In this document: piece by piece, positions 53,201-64,000 of the stretch | How the letters are laid out: every line of letters begins with the position of its first letter | How positions within the stretch are numbered: position 1 is the stretch's first letter | NCBI RefSeq assembly: GCF_018691265.1 | Contig: NW_024881295.1 | Span: 17,841,904-17,905,903, forward strand | Source of the DNA: Tyto alba | Taxonomy: Eukaryota; Chordata; Aves; Strigiformes; Tytonidae | Length of the DNA: 64,000 bases | Reading direction: 5' to 3' | Translations under genes and position numbers: made by a program | Notes under the pieces: model-generated | Database searches by the model: none | The model's input: the letters and a program-made list of their open reading frames with translations, nothing else | Told to the model about the DNA's origin: nothing

Positions 53201-56200
53201 GTGAACAGTTTTGTGGCTAAAGTTGGCTACAGTTGGCTGGAAATCTTAATTACTTGTTTGCTCATTAGGCACAGGCTTTCAAAGCAAACAAAATCTGACT
53301 TTGTAATTACAGGTATGTTACTTGAGAGATTTTCAGAAAACCAAGAGATATGTGGAAGAAGCAACAAGAAACTGGTTTCTTTGCAGGTAACTTTCAAAGA
53401 AAACAAAGCATTAAAACATTCTGAAATACAAAGTTGAAAGTCTCCCAAAGGCCTTACTCTGCTCCCAGAGCAATGCTTTGAGGACTGGGAGAAAGTCAGG
53501 TTTATTTTTCCGCAACCTTAAAATAAACAAGCTTGTTTTTCCTAACTTCCATTTGTGTAGCTGAGGAGTCTCATTACTTTCACAAGTAACATGAAAGTAA
53601 GTCTCTGACTTGTACATAAGGCATTCATATTCTGCTGCCTGGTGACCACAAATCCCTGACTGTACAGGTGTCAACAGCCAACTAGGCAGCGGTTCCTCCT
53701 CACAAACACCTACATGCATGGTTCTGAAGTCATACAAGTGGGAGAAAATGGTACTGAAAGGCATCTGGTCAACACGACAGCAGTATACCCAAAGATCTGT
53801 GATTTATAAGCGTGTGTAACTGTAACTTGAAAAAAATTTTTTTTTGTCTTCTTTAATTTTAAGGTAAGGATGAAAAGGTATGAAGCCAAGTTGAAAACTC
53901 AAAGGTCCACCTAGTCAAGCACGTTGTGTCCAGCAAGAGGTCAGTAAGCTGTTTGTAGGAGGAATATGAAACACAGCGGTACATGCTGTAAGGTTCCTAA
54001 AGGTGTTGCAAAAGAACATTAAGTGCAGGAGGTCAGCAGGGAAGAGGGAAAAAAAAAAATAAATATTTTGGAGTATTCACAACTGTGAGGTGCAGCTGTC
54101 CTTAAAAAGCTTACAAACAACTTTTCAGGCAGGGCAGAGTTTCTGAGGCCCCGCATGGAGGTGCAATGGATGCCTTCAGCGTTGCAACACAACCACCCCA
54201 AAGCTGAGGAAGAGAAGACACAGGGTGGAAGGGGGAGTTGAACGCTCCGCTGGAGTTTCACATCTAACGTGGCAAAAACTCCATTTATCCCCATTTTGCT
54301 CCAGTACAACACAGTGCCCACGGAGTTTATCTCTCAGCACTAGCAAACAAAGGTACCCTTTGAATGTATTTCCTTGAAATAGTCTGATACAAATGGACAT
54401 AGTTTCTTTTCTCTGATGAGGTTCTCCAAAGTGAAATAAGATCAGAGATGCTGCTGAAGTCTCACCAGGTTCAATACACACTTGGCATTCAATTTTCCAG
54501 CAATGAGAATCCCCACCAAATTCCTTCTGCCCCTCCATCTAAAAAGACTCATTCTTTCTTGCCTGAACATCACCTCTGTATGAGTTGCTTTACTGGTACA
54601 CGAAAACAGATGCTATAAATACAGCCATCATTCAGTCACAGCCAAATACAAGACAGCAAAAGCAGGCTAAACTTAAATGCATTCCCAGTAAGCAGGCTGT
54701 TTACCAAGACTTTTGTACCCTAACGCCTTGCCACAGAATCCAAGACACTGGTCCCTTTATTTTACCAAGATGACACACTTGTGCTGTACACAACCCAACC
54801 CAACTCCTACCTGCTCCTTCCAGAGCTTGCCTACCCGTGTGGCTGGGGTTTTGGAGGGACTGAACGGTCTGCTAGGCAATCACCACCCTATTCTGGGCAG
54901 GGGACATCAACGTGGCATGGGCTCTCCCTACAACAGGCAGCGGGAGCCGCAGAGGGTACCCAGCGATCCTGAACCGGTGGCTCCCAAAGGTCGGGAGCAT
55001 CTGCTCACGAGAGCATGTGAGCTCACGAACGTGGTGAAACTCCAGCTGGAGAAACGGGGCTTATGGTCACGCATCTGCTGGGACAGACACGTGGGAGCTG
55101 TTGTTCTCTGCCTGGCAGGGCAGGAGCTCTGGTGAGACAGTACTTGTGGCAGGTGAAGAGTGCACTGCCGTGGCTAGAGATGTGCTAGTGGCATTAACAC
55201 AAATGGAAAGATACAGGCTTGCAAACAAGTTACTCTTAGCTGCTCTTTAAACCCTTGAACCACAGCTTAAAACCAAACCAAACCAAAACAAACCAAACCA
55301 AAACAAAACAACAAAACAAAATAAAACAAAACAAAAAAAAACCCAACAACAACAGACTCAGAGCACCCAACCATACAAGTTCAAAACACCATTTCAGTAG
55401 TTTTTGTGTTCCTTGGGAGGCAGACCTTAAGTAGAGTTTACAGTAGGGAAAGTTAATACAGGTGTATAATACAGTAGGCAAGTATAGGTACCAGAACGGG
55501 CCTCTCTGCCCCAGTTTCTCTCAAGTCTGATCCTCTCAGGACAGTTCTTACTGATTCTCTCAACAATAGCACATATTACAGCTCCCTCTTCTTTTTTTTT
55601 TTTTTTTTTCTTTTTCTGCTACGGTTCTTATAAAGAATAAAAAATAAAATGTCATTAGATGCTCTAACAGCATGAAAAATGTCTTTCAGGAGCTTCTACT
55701 GATTTCTGCCTGATTTCAGTAGAGTTTTTTCAGACACTACTTCCCCAGGCTTCATCTCCATATTCTTCTTGACTCCACAAATCCTGTCCTTCAAGCATTT
55801 GTACTCTGAAGGAGAAGGAAGCGATCTCCTTGGCAAGCAGAGCTCTGTGAGTTCACAAAGTCTTGGTTTTGTATGCAGGCTGCATCTCCTTGCATTTTAA
55901 TATCCTGTTCCCCATGAAATAGTATAATTCTTGCGTATATTCAACCATATTTCTAAGCAGCCAGATTAGTCCTGTACGAGTAAGTCTGGTTCTCAACTAC
56001 CTCTTAAAATAAAGGGAGCCTGACTGTGTTTTAAAGGCATTCTCTCAAGCTCAGCAGCAACAGAATCTCTTTTAGGTCCGGTAGCTTTTTAAAGAAATCT
56101 CAAGTACCTTAATTCTATTTTTCAGTAGACCTTTCAAGACAGGATATCTGGGACTGGATGTTACATGGTGGAATCTCCCCTGTCAGCCCTAGAAAATAGT

Positions 56201-57150
56201 TGAAAATTCTGTTCTTTGAACCATGGCTCATTACTCAGCCCCCTTCTGTGCTTCTCTGCCTGGCAAATGCAGATATGATGGGCGTTACAAGATGCTCTAA
56301 TGCTAGAATCCCTATAGCACAACCACAGGGAAATGCAGATAATGATCCAACACAGCAATGTAGTCTCTGCCAGAAAAGCAAAGTGTAAATATATCTACAC
56401 TTACTTCAAACCATGGCTGTAATGTGTCCTCATCTATCAGCGTGAGTCGTATTATTTTCTGGGTTGATATTTTTAAGAAATAGTTCGTTTTTACAATTTT
56501 CTTTATCTCTGCGTTTTTATGAAGCTGCTACATGTACATAGCTTATGCTTACCATTTACATTTTTCTATACCCATATGAGCCTGCTGAATTCTCCAAAGA
56601 ATATCAGATTTCAATGCACTTTGCAGTGCTCTTCTGTTACTTCTAAAGACCAGGCTATTCTTTACAGCAAACTCCAGTCTGAATTGGTAATGTGAGCTTG
56701 CTGTGTAATTCCCTGACTCCTTTACAGTGACAGCCCTAATGCCTTTTTATAATCGCTCATCTTTTACTGTGTCTCTGCAAATTTATTCCACATTTCTGAG
56801 CGCAAGCAATTCCATTTTCTCATATTTATGTGCATTGTATTCCTGGGTTCCTTTTTCTTATATAAGTCATGTTTTCAAACCCAATATTGGCTTTTTGTTT
56901 CCAGCAGCTATAATAAACTAAATATATAACAAAGAGTGTAAGACCAGGGCAAGTATATACATCTGTGCCTAACTTGCTTAGACCTGCTCTCACTGCTCCT
57001 CTGAAAGAGGAAATATCATCTTCTTTGCAGCCCTTTCGGTCTCTTTGTCCCTAGAACCAGCAGGAAATTAAGGCCTTTCAAAACTCCTTCCTCAGCCCTT
57101 CTATATGCATATATGTTGCATAAAACCATAATTTTCCCTTTTCTGAAGGC
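50300..57150. other. Long non-coding stretch
   Basis: No open frame here resembles a known protein, and I recognise no RNA gene. The base composition is near neutral to A/T-rich with scattered homopolymers (for example T-run at about 55590-55609). An A-rich CCAAA/CAAAA repeat is listed separately. Confidence 0.5.
55263..55350. repeat. A-rich (AAACC/AAAAC)n simple repeat
   Basis: About 85 bases of A with C at regular spacing (units AAACC, AAAAC, AACAAC). Similar A/C arrays occur at 17873-17998 and at about 37258-37300 in this window. Confidence 0.85.
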
Positions 57151-57159
57151 TGAGATTCT

Positions 57160-57230
57160 TGTGTAAAATCACAGGATTTTAGACACAGAGGACTGAAGGA
57201 AAACCTAAGGTCTCACAAGAAAAAAGAATC
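57160..57230 (+). mobile_element. Possible ancient retroposon remnant
   Basis: The wording aaaatcacaggattttagac, then a gactgaaggaaaacctaaggtc stretch, resembles the 3' ends of old CR1/L3-type LINEs. It is short and strongly diverged, so this is only a suggestion. Confidence 0.22.
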
Positions 57231-59394
57231 CCAAAAGAGAGAAACATTGCTTCTCCATCCCACACCACCAGCTGCCATCCTTCCCTTCAGCTGGATTCCC
57301 CTGGAGCACGTTACTTTATATAGGGAAAAGCTGGTCCCCTCAGAGACTTACCATAATTCCACGGACTGAAGAAGATGGATACGGGAACACGCAGGATGGA
57401 GGAGGCACAGAGGCCGGATCCAGCTGTGAGGCAGGTCGCTTTTTCCTGAGACAAACCACAGCTGTGGAAAAACCTGTAGGTTTATAATTGCACATTCAGA
57501 TACTTGTTGCTTAATTATTGCGGTGCAGTAAGACACGTGGCAGGCACCTGTGGCACGTTTCTATACAGCAGCAGCATGAATGCTGTGGAGGTCACCAGTG
57601 TCCGAGAGAAGTTCAGTCCTTGACTTGTGCTGATGGAGAATACACTTTTCTTAAGACTGAACTCACAGTTTTATGTATCTCACATATGCTCATATAGACC
57701 ACTTACGACACCTAAGGCACCACACCACAGTGTTACAGGAAGGTCTGTTTAAGAGGCCCATAAAACCCCTTGACTTTTGGACCTTTTGTCGTTCCTGCCT
57801 CTTAGGTCACTGTTGAACCAGCCAAGGTCCAAACTAACGCTGAGCCATACCCACCCCTCAGGGTAGGGAGGCAGTATCTCAAGCATTGGTTTTCCTAAAC
57901 CTTTATCTCAAAAAAAAACAGGCATTCTATATGACATTCCCATGACATACTGGTTTGATATGTAGTTTACCTATGCAACGGGTGACATTAATGTAACTAT
58001 TTGAAATGTAGATATTATTACAGCTGGATGCAAGATTAAACTTAATGTCCTGGTTGTTTTGAGGACTATCCTAAAACTTCCCATCAAGAACTGTGTGAAT
58101 GATATTTAAGATTGAACATGATATTCTAAATTTGAACTCTTGCTGAGTTGAATGGTTGAACTAGCAGTTAGGCTCTTACTCTTAAAATAATTAATGGTCT
58201 TATATATAGCTTGGTGAGATATTAATTATTTCATTGACGTGGAACTAATCCATAAGTCTAAGGAGTTCACAGGTATATTTGGTAATACAACCTCTATAAT
58301 TTCCCAAGGTCAAAGTGGAATGAATCATTTTATTTTCTCAATAAGATGTGAGATGTGCCTTATATACAGCATCAAACCTGGACTGAACAGGGAACTGGAA
58401 GTAGAAATGCCCAGACCACATCACTAAACGTGCAAAGTCCACCATACAGTTATAAAAATGTAGTTGGAATCTGAACAGTAACTTGATGTCTGTGATGCAG
58501 CCACTCATTGGGAATTTTTCTACAGTCTCCAAACTGATACATTCAGTAAGTCCCATCTATGCAATTAAAACCACTACCACTGTTTCATGTTCCAGATATT
58601 GCAAGTATACAGCCAAATTTTCCTTTTCCATACCAACACCAAGTATGAAATCCATCTTTTTTCCATCAGTTTGGTATCTGTGATGTAATTTGACACACAA
58701 GTCCTGCTTGCACTCTGCTCCCAGAATATGTCCCTACTGCTGTGTTTCTAGGGTGAACTTTGGTATAAATCTCTCTGATAGTTACCAATCCTGATCCAGA
58801 GGTTTTTTCCAAGTTATGGGGCACATCTCTCGTCTTTCACAGCATGTTCTAACCTTAAACCACAAAAGAGTGACACATGGACTGAAGCAAAAAATACCGT
58901 TGCGAGAGTGCAATGTTCTGATTCTTATTTGTATACATCAGAGTATTCTCATTTTCTTTTCATGGTTATTCAATGGCCTATCTTCAGTGGTTTACTGCCT
59001 GCTGGGTAATGGTTCCTTTCTAATCAATTTTAGATTATTTTTCTCCATATTTACTCCTATCTTCCTTTACAGCCCTTTTAAACCAAAATCAATTTCACTT
59101 TTGCCTCAAATAGTCCTCCTGTCTGTGCAAGGATAGATTCTTGAACTTCATTCCTGGAATCCAAATTAGTCTGCACCATATTAATCCTGGTTTTAGAGAA
59201 GCACACACACATTCAGCTCTTCTCAGACCCTGGCCAGGGCACATTGTAACCATCCACAGTTTAGTTCACGACTGCTGTGTCTGCACAGGGATCCCAAAAA
59301 ACTCTGGAGCTCAGCTTTATCTTTCAAGCATCCTAAGTCTGCATTCACATCCAACATGATAAGCCCATCCCCAGGTGCTCTTCCAGTGCTGACA
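57231..59394. other. Non-coding stretch
   Basis: Mostly A/T-rich sequence with no recognisable exon, RNA gene or repeat. Confidence 0.5.
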
Positions 59395-59494
59395 GCAGGT
59401 CTGTACCCACTTAACATGAACAGTGCCATGCAAAGCACTGTTGTGCAGGTCTGTACCCACTTAACATGAACAGTGCCATGCAAAGCACTGTTGT
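59395..59494. repeat. Exact tandem duplication, two 50-bp units
   Basis: The unit beginning gcaggtctgtacccacttaa and ending agcactgttgt is present at 59395-59444 and again, with no difference, at 59445-59494. The identity implies a very recent duplication or an assembly artefact. Confidence 0.95.
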
Positions 59495-59938
59495 ATAGCA
59501 CTTATCTTACAATGCTTAAAGCACACTTACACCTACCCTGCCTTTGCACTGCACCCAACAAGAGCTGCATACGTCTTTCTGGTGGCTGGTGCTCACTCCA
59601 CAGAAAGCAAGCAGTGAAAGAACAGTGTCCTTTACTGATCCAGATCCTTGATTAAGCTCCTGATTCACAGTCATCTCCCATCAGCTTCCTGACTGTCCTC
59701 TGCTACAACAGAATGGCAGATTGGATCTCCACAGATACAGGAGCCTTTGCCCTGGGACTGCATGGGATTGGTGGCAGGACCCACCCTACTGCCCTTTCAT
59801 ACCTAAAGAGATATGGTTTATCTGCAGTACAGCAAAGAAGAGTGGGTCCCAGGAGGGAGGAGAGAGCATCTGGCCTGTGGGGAAACAGAGCAAGAGAAGG
59901 AGGGGTGAATGCAGGACTTAAAGGAGGGCCTACAGGAA

Positions 59939-60245
59939 AGCTGGGGAGAGACTCTTCATCATGAGGTTATAGTGATAGGACAAGGGGTAACAGTTTTAAA
60001 GTGAAAGAGGGTAGATTCAGATTAGACGTAAGGAAAAAATTAATTACTGTGAGGGTGGTGAGGCACTGGCACAGGGTGCCCAGAGCAGCTGTGGGTGCCC
60101 CCTCCCTGGAAGGGTTCAAGGCCAGGTTGGACGGGGCTGGGAGCCCCCTGGGCTGGGGGAAGGGGGCCCTGCCCGGGGCAGGGGGGCTGGAACTAGATGA
60201 TCTTTAAGGCTCCTTCCAACTGAAATCATTCCAGAATTCTATGAT
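59939..60245 (+). mobile_element. CR1 LINE 3' fragment
   Basis: The sequence follows the CR1 3' region closely: a gactcttcatc start, gtgataggacaaggggtaac, gagggtggtgaggcactggc, acagggtgcccagagcagct, ggttcaaggccaggttggac, ggaactagatgatctttaag and the attctatgat-type end. It is truncated at its 5' side, as most CR1 copies are, and contains only the extreme 3' end of the element, so no protein can be made from it. Divergence looks moderate. Confidence 0.92.
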
Positions 60246-63140
60246 AATGTACACATATACTTCTGGACAGAAGAGGAACTTACACTGAAAGGCAGGAGCA
60301 ACCCCAAGCCCGCCATGCTCTGTTGCCTGATGCCCTACGGTGACATCATGGAGCCACGTGCTTTCCCAGGAGACATCTTCTACAAAAGGTGCTGAGTCCA
60401 ACATCTCCCACCACAACATCTGACATGAAGACAAGCCTCATGAGAGACGGGCAAAACAAAACACAGGCCATGGGGAAGGGGTTGGCACAGAGGTGTGTGC
60501 ATGCTCACAGTGCTGCACGTGCCTTCTGGAGGTGCGTGCACGTGTGTCTGTGTCTCTTGCTGAAGGGACGGGTGGGCTGTTGTAGAGTGATTCTTACCCG
60601 TGTTAGGGCATCAACCGCCCTCATTTTCCCTCACCTCTCTCTGCAGTGCCTGTATCCATCCAGCTGCGATGCTTCACGACATGAGGACACTCAGGCCAGG
60701 TGTAAAACTGTGCAAGGAGAGGCTGTTTTGCAGCAGCCAGTGATAACTGGGGAGACTGGAGTACAGTAAAACACTGCAGAGCACATGTGGACCTTGAGAG
60801 CCCTCGGGGAGTCACTGCTCACAGAAACCAAAAGGAGAGAGGGTATAGATAGTTTGGAAACACCTGCAGAAGTGAGGGAGTCTGAGGAACTGGAATTGAG
60901 GTCCTCTACCATGACAGCTCACAGATCATAACAGTGGGGAAAATCAGGCCAAGAAACAGTAGCAAGGAAATATACCTAGCAGAAGAGCATATGTGGTGTC
61001 TTCAGAAGAGCTCTGCAGTTCAGTGTTGTTATCCTTTTTTCTCTCCCGAGTCCATGAGGAGGAGAAGGGACCATAATACAGCCGTCTGCAGCAGTACCTC
61101 CTGCACATGCAACCATCACTGCATTGCAGAGAGGCTCCTCTGTTATTCACTGCCAAGGTCCATTCCTCCTCTTGGAGGCACCAATGAGAGGAGGGGTTAT
61201 GGGCAACCCCCACAAAGTGGGCAGATTTTTGTGTCAACAAGAAAAGTCAAATTTATCTCTAAAAACCCAATAGAAACATTATTAAAGACTAATTCACACC
61301 CAAGGCAGCATTCCCGAACATAATCTGTCTCAACTCTTACCTTTTGTATTTATGGCTCTCTCAGTCCAAGGCAATAGATATACACTTAATGCAGTCTCTA
61401 ACTCACCTATGGACTCTCAGTGGTGGGGCATGGTGATGAATGACATTTGAGTGAGTTGCATTCCCATATAATAGCAGTGGTTTTTGGAGGATGCAGGTCT
61501 TTAGATGAAGCAGGAGAAAAACCTAAAAACTTGGGTTATAGGTCCTAACCGTTAGGTGCTCCTGAATGTCTCGGTGCTGAAGTTCCTTCCAAATGAAAGC
61601 CACTTTCTTCTCTGCAGTAGGGAAGTTAAAAGAAATAACCAGTGGGTGAGAGAAAACAACACTGTTGTAATGAAAGATGAAAGAGAGTCTAGACACCAAA
61701 GTCAGTGCAGAGAGAAGTAAGGCAGATTTCTGAAAAAGGATAGGGAAAAAGAGAGAGGGAAGAAAGCTGAATCTTTAGAGGTCTGAAAAAGGTAGTAGCA
61801 GAAATAGTCTTTATGTGATGTAGGTAAATCCTGTTTTCTTCCATCAGCAGTTTAATGCCATAAATTAGGGGAAATGGCTGATAATGTTTAAAAGTGCAGA
61901 TACTTGATATCCCCAGTTCTTTTTCCTGGCTAGGCATAAAGCTGTCTACATCTTGAGATAACAAAGAGGTGAACTGGTCTAAAGGTGAGAAAAGATTTCA
62001 TGCTGACTTTCCATCTAAGTGCCTTACCCACCACCAGGCCAGCTTGGCAGCCCATAAAACCCGAGAGCTCTTTTTGCGACTCTGATTTCTCCCATTTGGG
62101 CGAGGGAGCAGAAGAAGCTCCAAAGTGTCCCTAGAGGTTGGAGTGCATTAGTATGGGTGGTGGCAATGGTACAAGAATACCGTGGGTGAGTGTGGATCCC
62201 CCAAACTTACCCTGAGAGCAGCCAGTCTTATGGAAAACCCTGTCATCCATTCAAACCAGGGCAATGTGAGCATCCCCAGAGGGCTGAGCCAATGTCTCCC
62301 TGGGATGGTGTTTCCCAAATCTTTTAAACTCACACCTCCTCTCACCTATTTTTTTTTGCTTCATCTGTGCTTTATGTGATCTCCTTAAGTGTTCACACCA
62401 TGGCTAGGCTTTCAAGATCAGATTCCACGTTGTTTGAATACGCCCCTTAACATTACTGAATCAAGATAATTTAATTTTATTACTTAAACTTCATAGATTT
62501 TTTGATTTTTGTAATGAAAGTTTAAAAATAATCTGTGAGAAAAGTGTAAGAAAACGTCTTAGAAGTATGATACAGTAATAAATTTGTATGTATAAAACTG
62601 GAAAGATCATCTCTCTAAGGGGCTGTTCTGTTCTTGTTTAGACAGCATCTTTTGAGGAAGCCAGGTTTTCATTAAAAAAGAAGTATGATGTGGGGAGATT
62701 AGCCCAGGTTAGTGGTGCTCAGGTGGGTGCCTGTTTGTTTAAGCATCTTTTTATGTTACGGCTCCTTGGAGAGGAAGAGGGGTCATATTTATGAATAAGA
62801 ATACCTATTTGAGTGTAGTGCCCAGTGTGAGGAAAAATACTGTATGAAAGCTTTAAATCTGACTTCTCAGTAGGAGTTCTTTTTTTAATGGCTGGATGTC
62901 ATCTCAGAGCTGAGGAAAGGACAAAGAAAATAGAAAAGAAAAAAAAAAAGAAACTGAGAAATTAGAGAGGGAAATTGTGTAGATGCAGGAGGAAGAAAAC
63001 ATGGGAAAAAAACAGAAAAGTATTTTAAAACGGAAAACAAAAAATGGAGGCAGAAAATGGGCAAAAGAGGAGAAGAGGAAGATCGGTTTCCCAGGATGAG
63101 GAGGGAGGTGGCCCATAACTTCATGAGGCCGCCCCATCAC
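60246..63140. other. Non-coding stretch
   Basis: I see no recognisable coding exon or RNA gene. A purine-rich, A-dominated stretch lies at about 62920-63080. Confidence 0.5.
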
Positions 63141-63149
63141 CATCAAATG

Positions 63150-64000
63150 TCTTAGAGATTGGGGAGGTTCCTGGTGACTGGAAAAGGATAAGTGTCACAC
63201 TCATTGTTCAAGCAAGACAAGTAGGATGATCCAGGGATGGAGAGATCAGTCCCCTGACCTCCATCCCTGGGAAGGTTGCGAAGCAAATCTCAGCACATGA
63301 ATTATAAGGTGATTAGAAACAGCCAGCATGGACTTACCAAAGCCTGACCACATATGTGATCGCTGCCTGTGACAGAGCGAGTGGTTGCTGTGGATGCAGA
63401 GTGTGGTTGATGCTTTCCTTGACTGTAGTAAAGCTTTCAACATGGTCCTCTGTAGCAGCCTTGCAGCAAAAGTGGTGAGATGTAGCTTTGATAAGCAGAT
63501 GGTAAGTTGAATGGAAAATTGTCTGGGCCACTGTGCTGAAAGGAATAAGGTACCTGGTCCAAAATCAAGTTGCTGATCAGTTACGAGTGGCAGCGTGGTC
63601 CCTGCAGGAGGGCAGGGCTGCCATTCGGAGGGACCTGCACAGGCTGGAGAAATGGGCCATCAGGAACCACATGAAGTTCAACAAAAGCAAATTCAGGTCC
63701 CACACCTGGGCAGGGGTAACCCCGCGCACCAGCACAGTCTGGGGCCGAGTGACTGGGAAGCGGCTCTGCAGGAAAGGCCCTGGGGGTCTGGTGGACAAAC
63801 TAAACACGAGCCAGCATTGGGTCTTTGCAGCAAAGTTGGTCAAGAGACTCCCAGGCTGTGTTCGGAAGAGCCTTGCCTGCAGACATGATCCTTCTCCTCT
63901 GTACAATACCTGTGAGGCTACACCTGGGTCCTGTGTCCAGTTTTGGTCTCCCCATGGCAAGAAAAACAGATCCGTACCTAGCAAGTCCAGTGCAGGGCTA
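63150..64000 (+). mobile_element. CR1 LINE fragment with decayed reverse transcriptase
   Basis: This is the C-terminal part of a CR1 ORF2. The first part matches in translation the reverse-transcriptase region (GDWKRISVTLI, then LTSIPGKV, then DCSKAFNMV in place of the usual DFSKAFDTV). The later part (63595 on) matches the CR1 stretch reading ggacctgcacaggctggaga, catgaagttcaacaaaagca, gtcctgtgtccagttttggt. Stops and frame changes interrupt the frame, so the copy is dead. It runs off the right edge of the window. Confidence 0.88.

Overview
The window is vertebrate nuclear DNA, almost certainly from a bird. It has intron-rich genes with short introns (one candidate is 85 bp), strong CpG islands at gene starts, CR1-type LINE fragments (the dominant bird and reptile retroposon), and many A/T/G/C homopolymer runs. 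The species cannot be named from the sequence. Recognised genes are human 12p genes (DDX11, ACRBP) plus WASHC1, which suggests a chromosome segment homologous to human 12p.

Layout. 1-5980: no recognised coding exon, probably the 5' intron of WASHC1. 5981-16799 (+): nine exons of WASHC1, the endosomal Arp2/3 activator. Its first coding part (about 48 residues) was not found and probably lies left of the window. 16800-18676: the two 3' ends of a convergent gene pair, separated by an A-rich repeat. 18677-36949 (-): DDX11, an Fe-S DNA helicase, complete in 26 coding exons (900 aa by my splice reconstruction), starting in a CpG island. 38369-39790 (-): a C2H2 zinc-finger gene with 12 complete fingers and the start of a 13th. 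40489-41950 (-): open, splice-flanked, cysteine- and sequon-bearing stretches that may belong to an unrecognised secreted-protein gene. 43665-47680 (+): an ACRBP (proacrosin-binding protein) gene whose signal peptide is built across two exons, and in which only the N-terminal half of the protein is visible. 48960-50300: a second strong CpG island with a possible minus-strand first exon. 50300-64000: no recognised coding sequence; it holds CR1 fragments at 59939-60245 and 63150-64000 and an exact 50-bp tandem duplication.

The genes do not form one pathway: WASHC1 acts on endosomal actin, DDX11 in sister-chromatid cohesion and fork repair, ACRBP in the sperm acrosome, and the zinc-finger protein presumably binds DNA. 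Two points deserve most attention. The WASHC1-DDX11 convergent pair is the apparent single-copy ancestor of the WASH/DDX11L pairs at human chromosome ends. The ACRBP gene appears to be reduced to the N-terminal half, resembling the short mammalian ACRBP splice form. All exon boundaries were read by eye from splice signals, reading phase and remembered family sequence; no search was run.
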